Source: an uncultured Dehalococcoidia bacterium (GTDB taxonomy: Bacteria > Chloroflexota > Dehalococcoidia > Lucifugimonadales > CATOSD01). From it: a DNA stretch of 64,000 nt. The position numbers and the translations under genes are program-made. The number at the start of each line of letters is the position of its first letter. The first letter of the stretch is position 1. This document shows, piece by piece, positions 15,353 to 24,432 of this stretch. The notes under the pieces were generated by a model that had not been told where the DNA came from, did not search any database, and saw only the letters and a program-made list of their open reading frames with translations. The DNA lies in assembly GCA_951812395.1 (NCBI GenBank), contig CATOSD010000001.1, forward strand, positions 2,143,108 through 2,207,107, in the 5' to 3' direction.

Positions 15353-15988
15353 ATGACCGGGAGGAGTTATCTGTCTACCGGGCGCCAGAAACTCGGAGGA
15401 ATCACCGGAGAGGCCGTGGCCAGCGCCACGGGCCGCGACTGGTGTGAGTGGCTAGACTTCCTGGACGCGTTGGACGCTCGGGAAATGACCCACCGAGAGA
15501 TAGTCGTCCTCGTTGCCGGGAAAGGCGGACTGTCCAACGGCTGGTGGCAGCAGATGGTCACCGTGGGCTACGAGCAGGCCAGGGGACTGCGGATCGTCGG
15601 TCAGACAGCGGACGCGGGCTACCAGATTGGCGTGCAGAAGACCCTTCCTATACCGCAGGATCTCGCGTGGGACCTGCTCGTAACCGGCCCGGGCAGGAAC
15701 CTATGGCTCGGCGATCACCGACCGTTCAATCTGCAAAAGGGCGAGGAGTACGTCACCTGCGAAGGCGTCAGCGGGCAAGTCCGCTCCGTGGCGCCGGGAC
15801 AGAGGCTCCGCCTCACCTGGTCGCACCCTGACCTTGCCCGGCCCTCGACGCTCCAGTTGATGCTGGTTGGATCAGGGGAAAAAACCTCCATCCGCTTCCA
15901 CCAGGAGCGGCTGTCCAGCCCGGACGAGCGGGAGCGGATGCGCCAACACTGGCGAGAGGTCCTGCGGAAGCTCCTGGAGCTGCTGTAA
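15353..15988 (+). CDS. START-like (SRPBCC/AHSA1) protein with DUF4287-like N-terminus
   Basis: 211 aa. The first 80 residues (TGEAVASATGRDWCEWLDFL, THREIV, then GWWQQMVTVGYEQARGLR) match the short helical module often found before SRPBCC domains and alone as DUF4287. Residues 95-210 form an AHSA1-like helix-grip fold with LPIPQDLAWDLLVTGPGR and GEEYVTCEGVSGQVRSVAPGQRLRLTW. Such proteins bind hydrophobic ligands; the function here is unknown. It follows the SDR gene by 12 bp, so they may act together. Confidence 0.75.
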   Translation: MTGRSYLSTGRQKLGGITGEAVASATGRDWCEWLDFLDALDAREMTHREIVVLVAGKGGLSNGWWQQMVTVGYEQARGLRIVGQTADAGYQIGVQKTLPIPQDLAWDLLVTGPGRNLWLGDHRPFNLQKGEEYVTCEGVSGQVRSVAPGQRLRLTWSHPDLARPSTLQLMLVGSGEKTSIRFHQERLSSPDERERMRQHWREVLRKLLELL

Positions 15989-16036
15989 CCCACCGAGTGG
16001 TGGTGGAGATAGTAGCGACAGGCGAGAGAGCCGTAG

Positions 16037-16399
16037 CTATCCCTTCAACAGGCAGAACTCATTGCCGTCCGGGTCGGCGACCACTGCCAGACTCTCATCC
16101 GGCTCCACGAAATCCCTGAGCGCCCTTCCTCCGAGGGATTCTACCCTCGCCAGCGCCGCTTGCACGTCCGGTACCGTCAGGTCTATGTGTACCCTGGTCT
16201 TGCTGGTCTTCGCCTCCGGGACCCGCTGGAGATAGACCGTCAAGCCGCTGGGCAGGGGTTCGAAGGCGAGGTACTGCTCCCAGGCCGAATGCCGCCTGAC
16301 GCCCAGCAATGCCGAGTAGAACGTCTCCGCCCGATCAAGGTCAGCAACGTCTATACCGACGTGAGTTAGCGCTCCCACCGGCTGCGATTCTATTGTCAT
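16037..16399 (-). CDS. VOC-superfamily (glyoxalase-like) protein
   Basis: 120 aa. The start of the fold is LTHVGIDVADLDRAETFYSA, typical of vicinal-oxygen-chelate proteins, with the first metal ligand likely the His in THVGI. Two beta-alpha-beta-beta-beta units are apparent, ending in FVEPDESLAVVADPDGNEFC where the second-half Glu ligand is expected. Members include glyoxalase I, extradiol dioxygenases and fosfomycin-resistance enzymes; nothing picks one. It converges with the SRPBCC gene and stands alone. Confidence 0.85.
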   Translation of the reverse strand: MTIESQPVGALTHVGIDVADLDRAETFYSALLGVRRHSAWEQYLAFEPLPSGLTVYLQRVPEAKTSKTRVHIDLTVPDVQAALARVESLGGRALRDFVEPDESLAVVADPDGNEFCLLKG

Positions 16400-16684
16400 T
16401 GCATCATCCTCTCAGATCGTGGGCTAGAAGTGAACGGCGGGAGCGCCCCTTACTCCTCGACCATCCCGAGCCGCCGCTCCTCCGGATGTAGGCGACAGTT
16501 GGCGATTGCCATCACCGCCTGCGAGACGAACACGACCAGCTTATCGACTACAGTCTTTCACACTCCCGAAGCAGCCGGCTTCCGAGACTTGGGTGTACTT
16601 GAATCACTCGACAGGGTGTTGTCACATCTGCTTGAGGGACGAATAGTGGTGCACCAGTCTTCGTTAACGCCGGACTGCACGATG
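16400..16684. other. Intergenic stretch, no supported gene
   Basis: About 285 bp between the VOC gene start and the first 650-bp element. A 380-aa frame running through it (16,430-17,572) is Pro/Arg-rich, lacks a ribosome-binding site and crosses the repeat, so it is not accepted. A short minus-strand frame near 16,460-16,560 looks mildly protein-like but has a stop upstream and could only be a remnant. Confidence 0.5.
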
Positions 16685-17333
16685 GGGTTCAGCATACCAT
16701 GTGCGCCCAAAACCATCTCCCTCGCGAACAACCTGCCCCGGTGCCCAACTCTGGACCTACGGCTATTCGCCTTGCTACTGCTGAGCCAATGTCCGCTGGA
16801 CGCCCCAACACACCCTGCCGGCGGCGCTCCCTCGCCCAAACCCGACCCTTTTGCTCCCCAGCACCCCGAAAAAACCGTCACTTTCTTACGCCGCCCGTGC
16901 TCTAGCCCTGCCACCCAAACGTCCTACAGGCGCCCAACCACTGGCCCACGTCTGCGCAGTCTCTCCCCACCAATCCGCCCCAATCCCACAATCTCGCCAC
17001 CCCCACTTGCAATATACGCACATACGTGCTACCATCGCCCACGCGAGGGACAGACCCCGCGGCCTGGAATCCCTACCCCCATTCGGGATTACGCCCCAGG
17101 CATCCGTAGGGGCGTCGATGACAGGCCACTGGCGCCGACCCGCTCCCTGTCCTCTTCTGCCACGCGGCGCGACACTTGTGTCCAGAAATGCCACGCCGGG
17201 CATTACAGATTGGCGCAGGATCGCCGGCGCTCCCAGCTACGAACACAACAGAATGTCGCAGAAATGAGCAGATTTCACCTTCCCACTTTCGCGGGGACAA
17301 CGTTGTTGGGGGTGTCCGGTAATCGGAGACACG
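16685..17333 (+). repeat. 650-bp non-coding element, copy 1 (degraded ends)
   Basis: This stretch can be aligned by eye along its whole length with the reverse complement of 43,860-44,530 and, less closely, with 46,907-47,540. Shared landmarks in order: a degraded left end (TTCAGCATACCATG, compare TTTCAGATTACCAGG), CATCTCCCTCGCGA, the CCCCGAAAAAACCGTCACTTT stretch (in part), GGCCCACGTCTGCGCAG, AGGCATCCGTAGGG, CACGCGGCG, GAATGTCGCAGA, a GCGGGGACA motif and a degraded right end (CCGGTAATCGGAGACA, compare CGAGTAATCTGAAACA). It contains no credible gene. mutS2 begins 255 bp downstream. Confidence 0.8.
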
Positions 17334-17508
17334 CGCCTTGTGGGAAGGCAGTTCCAATACCTGCGCCTGGCACGCACTGCCGGCTTCCTCCGAACCGTGC
17401 GGCCTCCCCGGCTGTGAATGAGGAAACCGCCATACCGGGTCGAAGAGCGTTTCCGGCTCGACGTGTAGACTGGAACCACAGTCGGCAGACAGGGGCCTAC
17501 CGGCCTTG

Positions 17509-17517
17509 TGGTAGAAT
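17509..17517 (+). promoter_or_regulatory. Extended -10 promoter of mutS2
   Basis: TG-G-TAGAAT at 17509-17517, followed by CGA, about 70 bp before ATG 17588. No good -35 is seen at the right distance, as expected for an extended -10 promoter. It matches the TGN-TAGAATCG boxes before ppcA and the inositol-phosphate synthase remnant. Confidence 0.45.
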
Positions 17518-17587
17518 CGAACGGATACTGAACGGGCCGTTCGGGTGGTCCCGTGAGAGGCGAACACGCTGACGGCGAGGGGGCCGC

Positions 17588-20050
17588 ATGGCGATTCAAG
17601 AGGGCATAGCGGAGCACGAAGAGACGGGCCATAGCGACAGTCCCGGCTCGGCGCCGTTCGCCGAAGACCTGCGCGAGCAGTCGATGAAGGCGCTGGACTT
17701 CCACGAGCTGCGGCGGCAGGTGGCCAATCGCGTTACGTTCTTCCCCGCGCGCGAACTGGCCCTGAAGATGGCGCCCTCTTACAGCCCACTGGAGGTGGAG
17801 GAGCTACAACGCGAGACTTCTGAAGCGGTCGCGCTGTTGGAGGAGGTGGGAAGCGTCGATCTCCACCTTGCGGTAGACACCTCGGAGTACGTCGCGAGAG
17901 CGGGCATCGGCGGCGTGCTGACCGGTGGGGAACTGCTGTCGGTGGCCGCGGCCCTCGAGGTCCACTCCCGGGCCGTGGCCGCCGTGGGCCGACCTCGCGC
18001 GAAACCTCCGCTGCTATCGGATATAGTGGCGGGAATACCGGAGCTGAGCGAGCTGCGGCGGCAGATTCGCAAGAAGATCGACTCGCGGGGCCAGGTAGCC
18101 GACGACGCCACGCCGTCGCTGCGGGCGCTGCGCCGCCAGGTGGTGCGAGCGTACGACCGCGTCACCGAGACGCTGCACCGTCTCATACGCTCGGAGGCCG
18201 GGCGCCAGGCGCTCCAGGAGCCGCTGGTCACCACGCGAAACGAGCGCGTGGTGGTGCCGGTCAAGGCCGAGATGCGCTCCCGCGTTCCGGGCATCGTCCA
18301 TGACGCATCCAACACTGGCGCGACTATCTACGTGGAGCCGTTCGCGACCGTGGACATGGGCAACGACTGGCGCGAGCTGGTGCTGGAGGAGGAGCGGGAG
18401 ACCCTGCGGGTGCTGCGCGACCTGTCGACGCTGGTGGGGCAGCTCGCGGAGGACATCCGCCGTGGGGACGGCCTGACCGCGAAGCTCGACTTCATCCTGG
18501 CCAGGGCCCGCTACGGCGCGGCCAACCGCTGCGTGGCTCTGACTCCGCGCGCGACGCGTGGGCTAGAAGGCTCCCTCGACACTTCGCTGCGGCTGATTGG
18601 AACGCGCCATCCGCTGTTGGGCCGGGGAGCCGTCCCCATCGACCTCACGCTTGGTCCAGGCTGGTGCGTGTTGGTCGTTACAGGCCCCAACACGGGCGGC
18701 AAGACCGTCGCCATGAAGACCGTCGGCCTGATCGCGCTCATGCACCAGTCGGGTCTCCAGGCGCCGGTCCTGGAGGGCAGCTCTCTGCCGGTGTTCGACG
18801 GCATCTACGCCGACGTCGGCGACCACCAGAGTATCTCGGAGTCGGTGTCCACATTCAGCTCGCACATGCGAAATGTGGTGCGTATCATGGAGGCGGCCGG
18901 CCCCGGCTCGCTGGTGCTGCTCGACGAGCTGGGCGCGAGCACCGACCCGGAGGAGGGCGCCGCGCTGGGACGCGCGGTGCTGGACCACCTGGCCGGAATG
19001 GGCGTCAACACCATCGCAACCACGCACCACCGGCAGGTGGCGACCCACGCCGAGGCGTCGCCGTCGATGGGCAACGCCAGCGTGCAGCTCCACCCTACAA
19101 CGCTGGAGCCGACCTACGAGCTGACCATGGGAATACCTGGCAGAAGCTACGCGATGTCGGTCGCCGCGCGGTTGGGGCTGAGTGACGAGATAATGGAGCG
19201 CGCCAAGTCGCTGCTGGAACCCCAGCATCTCAGGTTCGAGGACTGGCTTCGGGAACTCCAGTCCGACAGGACGCGGTTGCAAACCAGGCTGCGGGAGGCG
19301 GAGGAGACCCGCGCCGAGGCGGAGCGCTTGCGCCGCGAACTGCAATCGCAGGTGGACTATCTGGTCGAGCACAGGGACGGCATGATTCGCAGCACGCGGC
19401 GCGAGACGCTAGGGCGGTTCGAGGACGCCCGGCGCAAGCTGCGGCGCATCGAGTCGGCGTTGGCCTGGACCGCCCCGGCGCCCGACGGCACGGCCCACCG
19501 CGCGCGAATCGCGGCTGCCAGGCTGGAGCTTGAGGAGCTCAGCGTGCCGCCGCCCGCGCCGTCCACGCCGCCGACACGCCGTGCCGCGGAGAGCAGACCC
19601 ATCACCGTCGGCGACAGCGTGGACGTGGGTGGGCTGAACCTGGTCGGCAGGGTGGTCTCGCTGCCCGACCAGGGAGGCGAGGCGGAGGTTAACGTTGGCA
19701 GGGTGACGCTGCGGGTGGACCTGTCCAGGCTGTCCAAGGCGGAACAGGAGCCCCTTGACCCGCATAGCGAGGCGCCGGCGATCAGCTACGCGCTCGCCCC
19801 GCCTCTCGGCACACAAGAGCTCGACTTGCGAGGCCTGCGCGCTGCCGACGCCCTGTTTCGACTGGAGGAGTTCCTGGACGGCGCGGTGCGGGACGGCCTC
19901 GGCTCGGTGCGAGTAATCCACGGGCGAGGCACCGGCGCGCTGCGCAACGCGGTGCGTGAACTCCTAGCGCGCCATAAGCTGGTGCGGGAGTTTGGACCGG
20001 AGCCGCCGGAACGTGGCGGCAACGGGGCGACCGCCGTAGAGCTGGCGTGA
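17588..20050 (+). CDS. mutS2: MutS2 endonuclease/ATPase
   Basis: 820 aa. MutS2 resembles mismatch-repair MutS but lacks the mismatch-reading domain; it is linked to suppression of recombination and to rescue of stalled ribosomes. The core and clamp helices occupy roughly residues 35-340. Walker A is TGPNTGGKTVAMKT near 364-377 and Walker B LVLLDELGASTDP near 440. A long Arg/Glu coiled coil follows (about 550-625). The C-terminal Smr nuclease domain runs from about 742 (LDLRGLRAADALFRLEEFLD) with the HGRGTGALR motif. The N-terminus has about 30 residues before the usual MKALDFHELRRQV start; a start at 17,681 is therefore possible. The stop overlaps the next gene's GTG. Confidence 0.95.
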   Translation: MAIQEGIAEHEETGHSDSPGSAPFAEDLREQSMKALDFHELRRQVANRVTFFPARELALKMAPSYSPLEVEELQRETSEAVALLEEVGSVDLHLAVDTSEYVARAGIGGVLTGGELLSVAAALEVHSRAVAAVGRPRAKPPLLSDIVAGIPELSELRRQIRKKIDSRGQVADDATPSLRALRRQVVRAYDRVTETLHRLIRSEAGRQALQEPLVTTRNERVVVPVKAEMRSRVPGIVHDASNTGATIYVEPFATVDMGNDWRELVLEEERETLRVLRDLSTLVGQLAEDIRRGDGLTAKLDFILARARYGAANRCVALTPRATRGLEGSLDTSLRLIGTRHPLLGRGAVPIDLTLGPGWCVLVVTGPNTGGKTVAMKTVGLIALMHQSGLQAPVLEGSSLPVFDGIYADVGDHQSISESVSTFSSHMRNVVRIMEAAGPGSLVLLDELGASTDPEEGAALGRAVLDHLAGMGVNTIATTHHRQVATHAEASPSMGNASVQLHPTTLEPTYELTMGIPGRSYAMSVAARLGLSDEIMERAKSLLEPQHLRFEDWLRELQSDRTRLQTRLREAEETRAEAERLRRELQSQVDYLVEHRDGMIRSTRRETLGRFEDARRKLRRIESALAWTAPAPDGTAHRARIAAARLELEELSVPPPAPSTPPTRRAAESRPITVGDSVDVGGLNLVGRVVSLPDQGGEAEVNVGRVTLRVDLSRLSKAEQEPLDPHSEAPAISYALAPPLGTQELDLRGLRAADALFRLEEFLDGAVRDGLGSVRVIHGRGTGALRNAVRELLARHKLVREFGPEPPERGGNGATAVELA

Positions 20051-20514
20051 ACTGGGCGGCTATAGCGCCGCTTGTGCTGCTGCTGTTCGCGCTGTGCGAC
20101 AGGGTGCAGGAGGCGGTCGGCGTCCCCGTCGTCGAGGTGGGCGGCGCCGCGTTCATGGTGGAGGTCGCCTCCAGCCCGGACGAGCGGTCGCGTGGGCTGT
20201 CGGGCCGTGACAGACTGCCTGAGGGCAGCGGGATGCTGTTCGTGTACAACGAGCCGGTTGTCCCCGGCTTCTGGATGCCGCAAATGCGGTTCGCGCTGGA
20301 TTTCATATGGATCGGCGAAGACTGTGAAGTTGTGGACCTTACGCCGGACGTGCCCGCGCCGGAGCCGGGGACGTCCGAAAGCCAGCTTCCAATCTACCGG
20401 CCGTCGACGCCCATTCTCTACAACCTGGAGGTCAACGCCGGATCGGCGGTCAGCCACGGCATCGTGGTGGGCAGCGCCGTGCGATTCCGCAACGTATCCG
20501 GCGGCGTGTGCTAG
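20047..20514 (+). CDS. DUF192 family protein, probably exported or membrane-anchored
   Basis: 155 aa. A hydrophobic N-terminus (WAAIAPLVLLLFAL) looks like a signal peptide or anchor. The DUF192 core follows: FMVEVASSPDERSRGLSGRD, GMLFVYNEPVVPGFWMPQM, FIWIGEDCEVVDLTPDVP and an ending with LEVNAGSAVSHGIVVGSAV. The fold is a small beta barrel of unknown function. The GTG start overlaps the mutS2 stop (GTGA), so translation is coupled, although no functional link to MutS2 is known. fmt follows 36 bp downstream. Confidence 0.85.
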   Translation: MNWAAIAPLVLLLFALCDRVQEAVGVPVVEVGGAAFMVEVASSPDERSRGLSGRDRLPEGSGMLFVYNEPVVPGFWMPQMRFALDFIWIGEDCEVVDLTPDVPAPEPGTSESQLPIYRPSTPILYNLEVNAGSAVSHGIVVGSAVRFRNVSGGVC

Positions 20515-20550
20515 CCCGTTCGTGGGCGGCAAATAGGAGGCCCCACGCGA

Positions 20551-21495
20551 ATGCGAATCGTCTTCATGGGCACACCGGATTTCGCGACGCCGGTGCTGCG
20601 CGCGCTATTGGACGCCGGGCACGAAGTTGCCGCCGTCTACACGCGCCCCGACAGGAGGGCGAACCGGGGCAAACGCCTCGCCGCGCCGCCAGTGAAAGAG
20701 GTCGCGCTCAATTTGGGGCTGTGCGTGCGGCAGCCAGCGTCGCTCCGCCGCGACGAGGACGCGCAGCGCGGGATCAGGCAACTGGCCCCGGATGCCATTG
20801 TGGTTGCGGCCTACGGCCTGTTTCTGCCGCTGGACACGCTTCGCGCGCCCTCTGTTGGATGCGCCAACATTCATCCGTCTTTGCTGCCGCGCTACCGTGG
20901 CCCGTCGCCGGTGGTGACGGCGCTGCTTAACGGCGACGAGTCGACGGGCGTGACCCTGATGGCGCCGGACGAGGGCATGGACACCGGACCAATCCTGGCC
21001 GCGCGCGAGACGGTCATATCCGAAAGTGAGGACGCCCCGGCGCTGACGGCGCGGCTGTTTGAAATGGGCGCCGCCCTGCTGGTGGAGACACTGCCGGCGT
21101 GGGAGCGCGGCGAGGTGTCGCCTCGCCCACAGGACGACGCGCTTGCCAGCGTCACAAGCCTCGTCCGCAGGGAGGACGGCGAGATAGACTGGCGGCTCCC
21201 TGCACGCCAGATCGAGCGGATGACTCGAGCCTACCAGCCCTGGCCCGGCGCGTTCACGACATGGCGCGGGTCCGTGCTCAAAGTGGTACACGCGCACGTG
21301 CGGGAGCCTGGGCCGGATGGCGAAGCGCCGCCGCTGGGGCGCGTGGTCACGCTGTCCGACGGCGGAGTCGGAGTGCAGACAGGCGACGGCGTCCTGGAGC
21401 TGTCTTGCGTCCAGCTAGCGGGACGCGGCACGTCGGACGCGCGGGACTTCGCCCGCGGCCGCAGGGATTTTCTGGGGTCGACGCTGGGTGGGTAA
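20551..21495 (+). CDS. fmt: Methionyl-tRNA formyltransferase
   Basis: 314 aa, usual length. Transfers a formyl group from 10-formyl-THF to initiator Met-tRNA. The N-terminal domain starts MRIVFMGTPDFATPVLRALL; the active-site region is GCANIHPSLLPRYRGPSPV (Asn and His) and DEGMDTGPIL (Asp). The C-terminal OB-like domain begins near residue 205 with EIDWRLPARQIERMTRAYQPWPGAF. AGGAGG lies 9-14 nt upstream of the ATG. It is third in a mutS2-DUF192-fmt run and is followed by a REP-like hairpin. Confidence 0.96.
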   Translation: MRIVFMGTPDFATPVLRALLDAGHEVAAVYTRPDRRANRGKRLAAPPVKEVALNLGLCVRQPASLRRDEDAQRGIRQLAPDAIVVAAYGLFLPLDTLRAPSVGCANIHPSLLPRYRGPSPVVTALLNGDESTGVTLMAPDEGMDTGPILAARETVISESEDAPALTARLFEMGAALLVETLPAWERGEVSPRPQDDALASVTSLVRREDGEIDWRLPARQIERMTRAYQPWPGAFTTWRGSVLKVVHAHVREPGPDGEAPPLGRVVTLSDGGVGVQTGDGVLELSCVQLAGRGTSDARDFARGRRDFLGSTLGG

Positions 21496-21506
21496 GGGCG
21501 TGACCG

Positions 21507-21590
21507 CGCCCCCATCCTAACCTTCCCCCCATCTAGGGGGAAGGGACAGCACAGTCCGATCCTAGCCTTCCTCCGTTGAGGGGGCATTGA
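21507..21590 (+). repeat. REP-like hairpin repeat (one full and one partial copy) between convergent genes
   Basis: The sequence CCCCCATCCTAACCTTCC opens a roughly 40-bp unit whose stem pairs CCTTCCCCC (21521-21529) with GGGGGAAGG (21536-21544), ending in GGGAC. A shorter relative follows (CCTAGCCTTCCTCC...GAGGGGG, about 21,559-21,583). Related units occur near 3,392, 24,436, 24,510, 27,150, 35,781, 53,877 and 59,534. Between fmt and the oppositely oriented amidase gene it could act as a bidirectional transcript end. Confidence 0.7.
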
Positions 21591-21595
21591 AAGGA

Positions 21596-22987
21596 CTACA
21601 GCGGTGGGCGCTGCCAACCACCGAGCGCGGACTCCAGCACGGCCGCCAGCGCCAGCGCCACGTCTTCGCGCCAGGGCCGGGCGACGACCTGGACGCCGAT
21701 GGGCAGGCCCTCGGGGGAGGTGCCGCCGCGGACGACGGCGCCGGGCCAGCCTGTTACGTTGTAGGCGCCGGTGTAAGTAGTGCCCAGGCTTCGGCTCTCC
21801 TCGAACAAGCCCTCGTGCTCGGTGGCGGGGAAAGCCGCCGTCGGGCACAGGATGGCGTCGTAACCGCGCATGAAGTCCAGCATGTCGCTCCGGTAGGCGT
21901 CCGCCTTTTCCAGCAACTCGCTGTACTCGTCCGCCGGCAACACTTTCGCCTCGTCCAGCCTGCGCTGCAACCAATGGAAGGTCTCGGTGGTGCCGTACTT
22001 CGCCAGCAGCCGCTTTGTCCAGGCGCTGCCGTCTCCGCTGCTGATGGCGCGGTGAAACTCCGGCAGACGCGCGAGCGCGGGCGGCCTGTCCTCTTCGACG
22101 GACACTCCGGCTTCACCGAGCGCAGCCGCTGCCGATATCACGGCGTTCCTGATCTCGTCGGTAGGCGATAACAGGCCGTTGTCGGTGTGCATGGCCACGC
22201 GCAGCGACGAAACGTCCACGTCCGCGGGGTCGCCGAGCGGTATGGGGACGATTGCGGGGTCGCGCCAGTCCGGGCCGGCGATGATGGGCAGGGTGAGGGC
22301 GAGGTCCTCCACGTAGCGGGCCATCGGGCCGAGCTGGGTGAGGGAGTCGACCGCGCCCATGCCGTAGGGGACTATGTGGCCGGTGCGGGGGACACGCCCG
22401 GAGTTGGGCTTGATGCCGGCGATGCCGCAGAAGTGGGAAGGCAGCCGAATGCTGCCGCCGGTGTCGCTGCCGATGTCGAGGGGGGAGCCGCCGGACGCGA
22501 CAATCGCGCCCGCGCCGCCGCTGCTGCCGCCCGGCATACGCGAGAGGTCGTAGGGGTTGTTCGTGCGCCCGTACACCAGGTTGTTGGTCTCGCCCGCCAG
22601 AGTCAGCTCCGGCGTGTTGGTCTTGCCGAGCAGTATGGCGCCCGCGGCGCGCAGCCGTGCCGCGACGGTGGAGTCCCGGTTCGGCACGAAGCCGACGCGA
22701 CCCATCGTACCGCCGGTCGTGACGACGCCCTGGGTGTCAATCGAGTCCTTAAGGGTCATGGGCACGCCGTGCAGCGGTCCGAGGTTTTGGCCACGGGCCA
22801 GCGCCTCGTCGGCCCGCCGCGCCTCTGTCCGCGCCCGCTCGGAAGCAAGACACACCACGGCGTTCAGGCTGCCGTTCACCTCGTTGATGCGCGCCAGGTG
22901 CGCTTCCACGACCTCTACCGCCGTGAATCTCCTAGCGCGAATACCTGTCGCGATCGATTTCGCGGACATGAATATGATCTCGCTCAT
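21596..22987 (-). CDS. Amidase-signature family amidase
   Basis: 463 aa. The Ser-cisSer-Lys triad is visible: Lys in GVPMTLKDSIDTQG (about residue 80), cis-Ser in the Gly/Ser-rich SRMPGGSSGGAGAIVASGG stretch (about 155) and nucleophile Ser in GSDTGGSIRLP (about 180). The family hydrolyses carboxamides; GatA is related, but no gatB or gatC is nearby and the C-terminal part (VTGWPGAVVRGGTSPEGLPI) fits stand-alone amidases. AAGGAG lies upstream of the ATG. It is 11 bp downstream of dinB on the same strand, implying co-transcription. Confidence 0.88.
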   Translation of the reverse strand: MSEIIFMSAKSIATGIRARRFTAVEVVEAHLARINEVNGSLNAVVCLASERARTEARRADEALARGQNLGPLHGVPMTLKDSIDTQGVVTTGGTMGRVGFVPNRDSTVAARLRAAGAILLGKTNTPELTLAGETNNLVYGRTNNPYDLSRMPGGSSGGAGAIVASGGSPLDIGSDTGGSIRLPSHFCGIAGIKPNSGRVPRTGHIVPYGMGAVDSLTQLGPMARYVEDLALTLPIIAGPDWRDPAIVPIPLGDPADVDVSSLRVAMHTDNGLLSPTDEIRNAVISAAAALGEAGVSVEEDRPPALARLPEFHRAISSGDGSAWTKRLLAKYGTTETFHWLQRRLDEAKVLPADEYSELLEKADAYRSDMLDFMRGYDAILCPTAAFPATEHEGLFEESRSLGTTYTGAYNVTGWPGAVVRGGTSPEGLPIGVQVVARPWREDVALALAAVLESALGGWQRPPL

Positions 22988-22998
22988 ACAATATCTCC

Positions 22999-24096
22999 TT
23001 ACCTTTCGAATCCCGCCAATGTCAATTGAACGTGTTTGTCGGCCTGTCTGCCGGGCACGTCGTCGAATCCCGACACTCCCACGCCAACGAGGCGAAACTG
23101 CCGCCGCCCGGAGAGCTCCGCCTCGAGCAGGGCGGTGGCCGCCTCTGCAATCTCAGCCGAAGACTCCACCCGTTCGGGCAGCGTATTCTGCCGCGTGAAC
23201 GTGGTGAAGTCCGACAGCCGCAGCTTGAGCTTGACTGTGCGGCCGCGCAGGGACTTGCGACTCAGCGCCTGGGCCACGTTCAGGCTCAATCTGTTTACAA
23301 GCTCCTTCAGCGCCTCGGGGTCACCGGTGTCCTGCGCGAGCGTGGTCTCGGCACTTATGGACTTCGTCTCGCGTTCCACCACCACCTCGCTGTCATCGAC
23401 GCCCATCGCGAGCGACCGCATCCGCCCGCCGGTCCTGCCAAAGCGCTCCGCGAACCACTCCTCGGGCAGCGTCGCGAGCTGGCCAATGGTGCGCACGCCG
23501 TAGTCGTGGAGTCGCTCTGCGGTCTTCGGGCCGACACCCCACAGGCGGCCAACCTCCAGGGGCGCGAGGAAGGCGCGCTCCTCGCCCGGAGGCACTATGG
23601 TGAGGCCATCCGGTTTCTGGAAGTCGGACGCTATCTTGGCTACCGACTTGCTGGTGGCTACGCCCAGAGAGATGGTCAGACCCAGCCGTGACAGTACACG
23701 CCGTTTGACCTGCAGCGCGATGCCGCGCACGGGATGACCTCCGACGACTTCCGCGCTGACGTCGAGATAGGCCTCGTCGAGCGACAGCGGCTCGACAAGG
23801 GGAGTGATCTCGGCGAAGATCGTCATCGCCTTCCTGGAGACGTCGCGGTAGCGGCCGAAGTTGGACGCAACGCGGACCGCCTGCGGGCAAATCGCAAGGG
23901 CAGTGCGCATGGGCATGGCGGAGCGGACGCCGTACTCGCGGGCCTCGTAGGACGCCGACGCGACGACGCCCCTGCTCTCCGGGCTACCGCCAACCACGAC
24001 CGGCTTGCCGCGTAGCTCCGGTCTGTCGAGTTGCTCCACGGCGGCGTAGAAGGCGTCGAAGTCGGCGTGGATGATATGTCGGGTGGGGTGTGACAT
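22999..24096 (-). CDS. dinB: DNA polymerase IV (Y family)
   Basis: 365 aa translesion polymerase. Catalytic motifs are HADFDAFYAAVEQLDRPEL near the start (first acidic residues) and EPLSLDEAYLDV near residue 105 (the SLDEAYLD signature). The thumb helix-hairpin-helix GRLWGVGPKTAERLHDYG (about 180-200) and the little-finger domain (245-350) are complete. The product copies damaged DNA with low fidelity. A perfect dyad just upstream may be its operator. The stop lies 11 bp before the amidase ATG. Confidence 0.94.
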   Translation of the reverse strand: MSHPTRHIIHADFDAFYAAVEQLDRPELRGKPVVVGGSPESRGVVASASYEAREYGVRSAMPMRTALAICPQAVRVASNFGRYRDVSRKAMTIFAEITPLVEPLSLDEAYLDVSAEVVGGHPVRGIALQVKRRVLSRLGLTISLGVATSKSVAKIASDFQKPDGLTIVPPGEERAFLAPLEVGRLWGVGPKTAERLHDYGVRTIGQLATLPEEWFAERFGRTGGRMRSLAMGVDDSEVVVERETKSISAETTLAQDTGDPEALKELVNRLSLNVAQALSRKSLRGRTVKLKLRLSDFTTFTRQNTLPERVESSAEIAEAATALLEAELSGRRQFRLVGVGVSGFDDVPGRQADKHVQLTLAGFER

Positions 24097-24109
24097 CTTT
24101 CAACATAGG

Positions 24110-24127
24110 GTACACTATCTGGTGTAC
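24110..24127 (-). promoter_or_regulatory. Perfect dyad upstream of dinB, candidate damage-response operator
   Basis: GTACAC (24110-24115), six bases, GTGTAC (24122-24127): a perfect inverted repeat 14-31 bp upstream of the dinB start. dinB genes are usually under SOS control, so a repressor site here is plausible. The motif is not the known GAAC-N4-GTTC or CTGT-N8-ACAG LexA box, so the binding protein cannot be named. Confidence 0.4.
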
Positions 24128-24220
24128 TGGGGTTCACCGAAGAAATCTTCACCTGTAAGTGGCCTGGTTCAGGATGGTGCGGGAAGCCGAACAGCGAGAG
24201 AGTAATCGAATGTGTCGACG

Positions 24221-24421
24221 ATGGAAGAGCGGCTGAGCAGGCTGGAAGGCGCTTACGAACATCTGGCAACCAAGGAAGATATTGCCTTGTTGAAGTCGGA
24301 CATCGCCGATCTGAAGGCCGAATTGTTCGAAAAGATGAATGTTCATATGCGCTGGATGATTGGGATACAGATTGCCAGCCTGGTTGGAATCGTTGCCGTG
24401 TTGAGGTTGCTCGAACAGTAA
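24221..24421 (+). CDS. Small coiled-coil protein with C-terminal membrane helix
   Basis: About 66 aa. Residues 1-38 (MEERLSRLEGAYEHLATKED, then LLKSDIADLKAEL) form an amphipathic coiled coil and residues 45-62 (RWMIGIQIASLVGIVAVL) a single membrane helix. This layout is common in small proteins related to haemolysin XhlA or DUF1640 relatives; no function is established. GTG 24212 is an alternative start three codons upstream. It is divergent from dinB and followed by REP-like repeats. Confidence 0.6.
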   Translation: MEERLSRLEGAYEHLATKEDIALLKSDIADLKAELFEKMNVHMRWMIGIQIASLVGIVAVLRLLEQ

Positions 24422-24432
24422 GTCTTGGAAAA

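Noticed and set aside
16430-17572. 380-aa plus-strand open frame
   Set aside because: It runs across element copy 1, is Pro/Arg/Ser-rich, has no ribosome-binding site or domain, and the matching regions of the other copies do not keep the frame.
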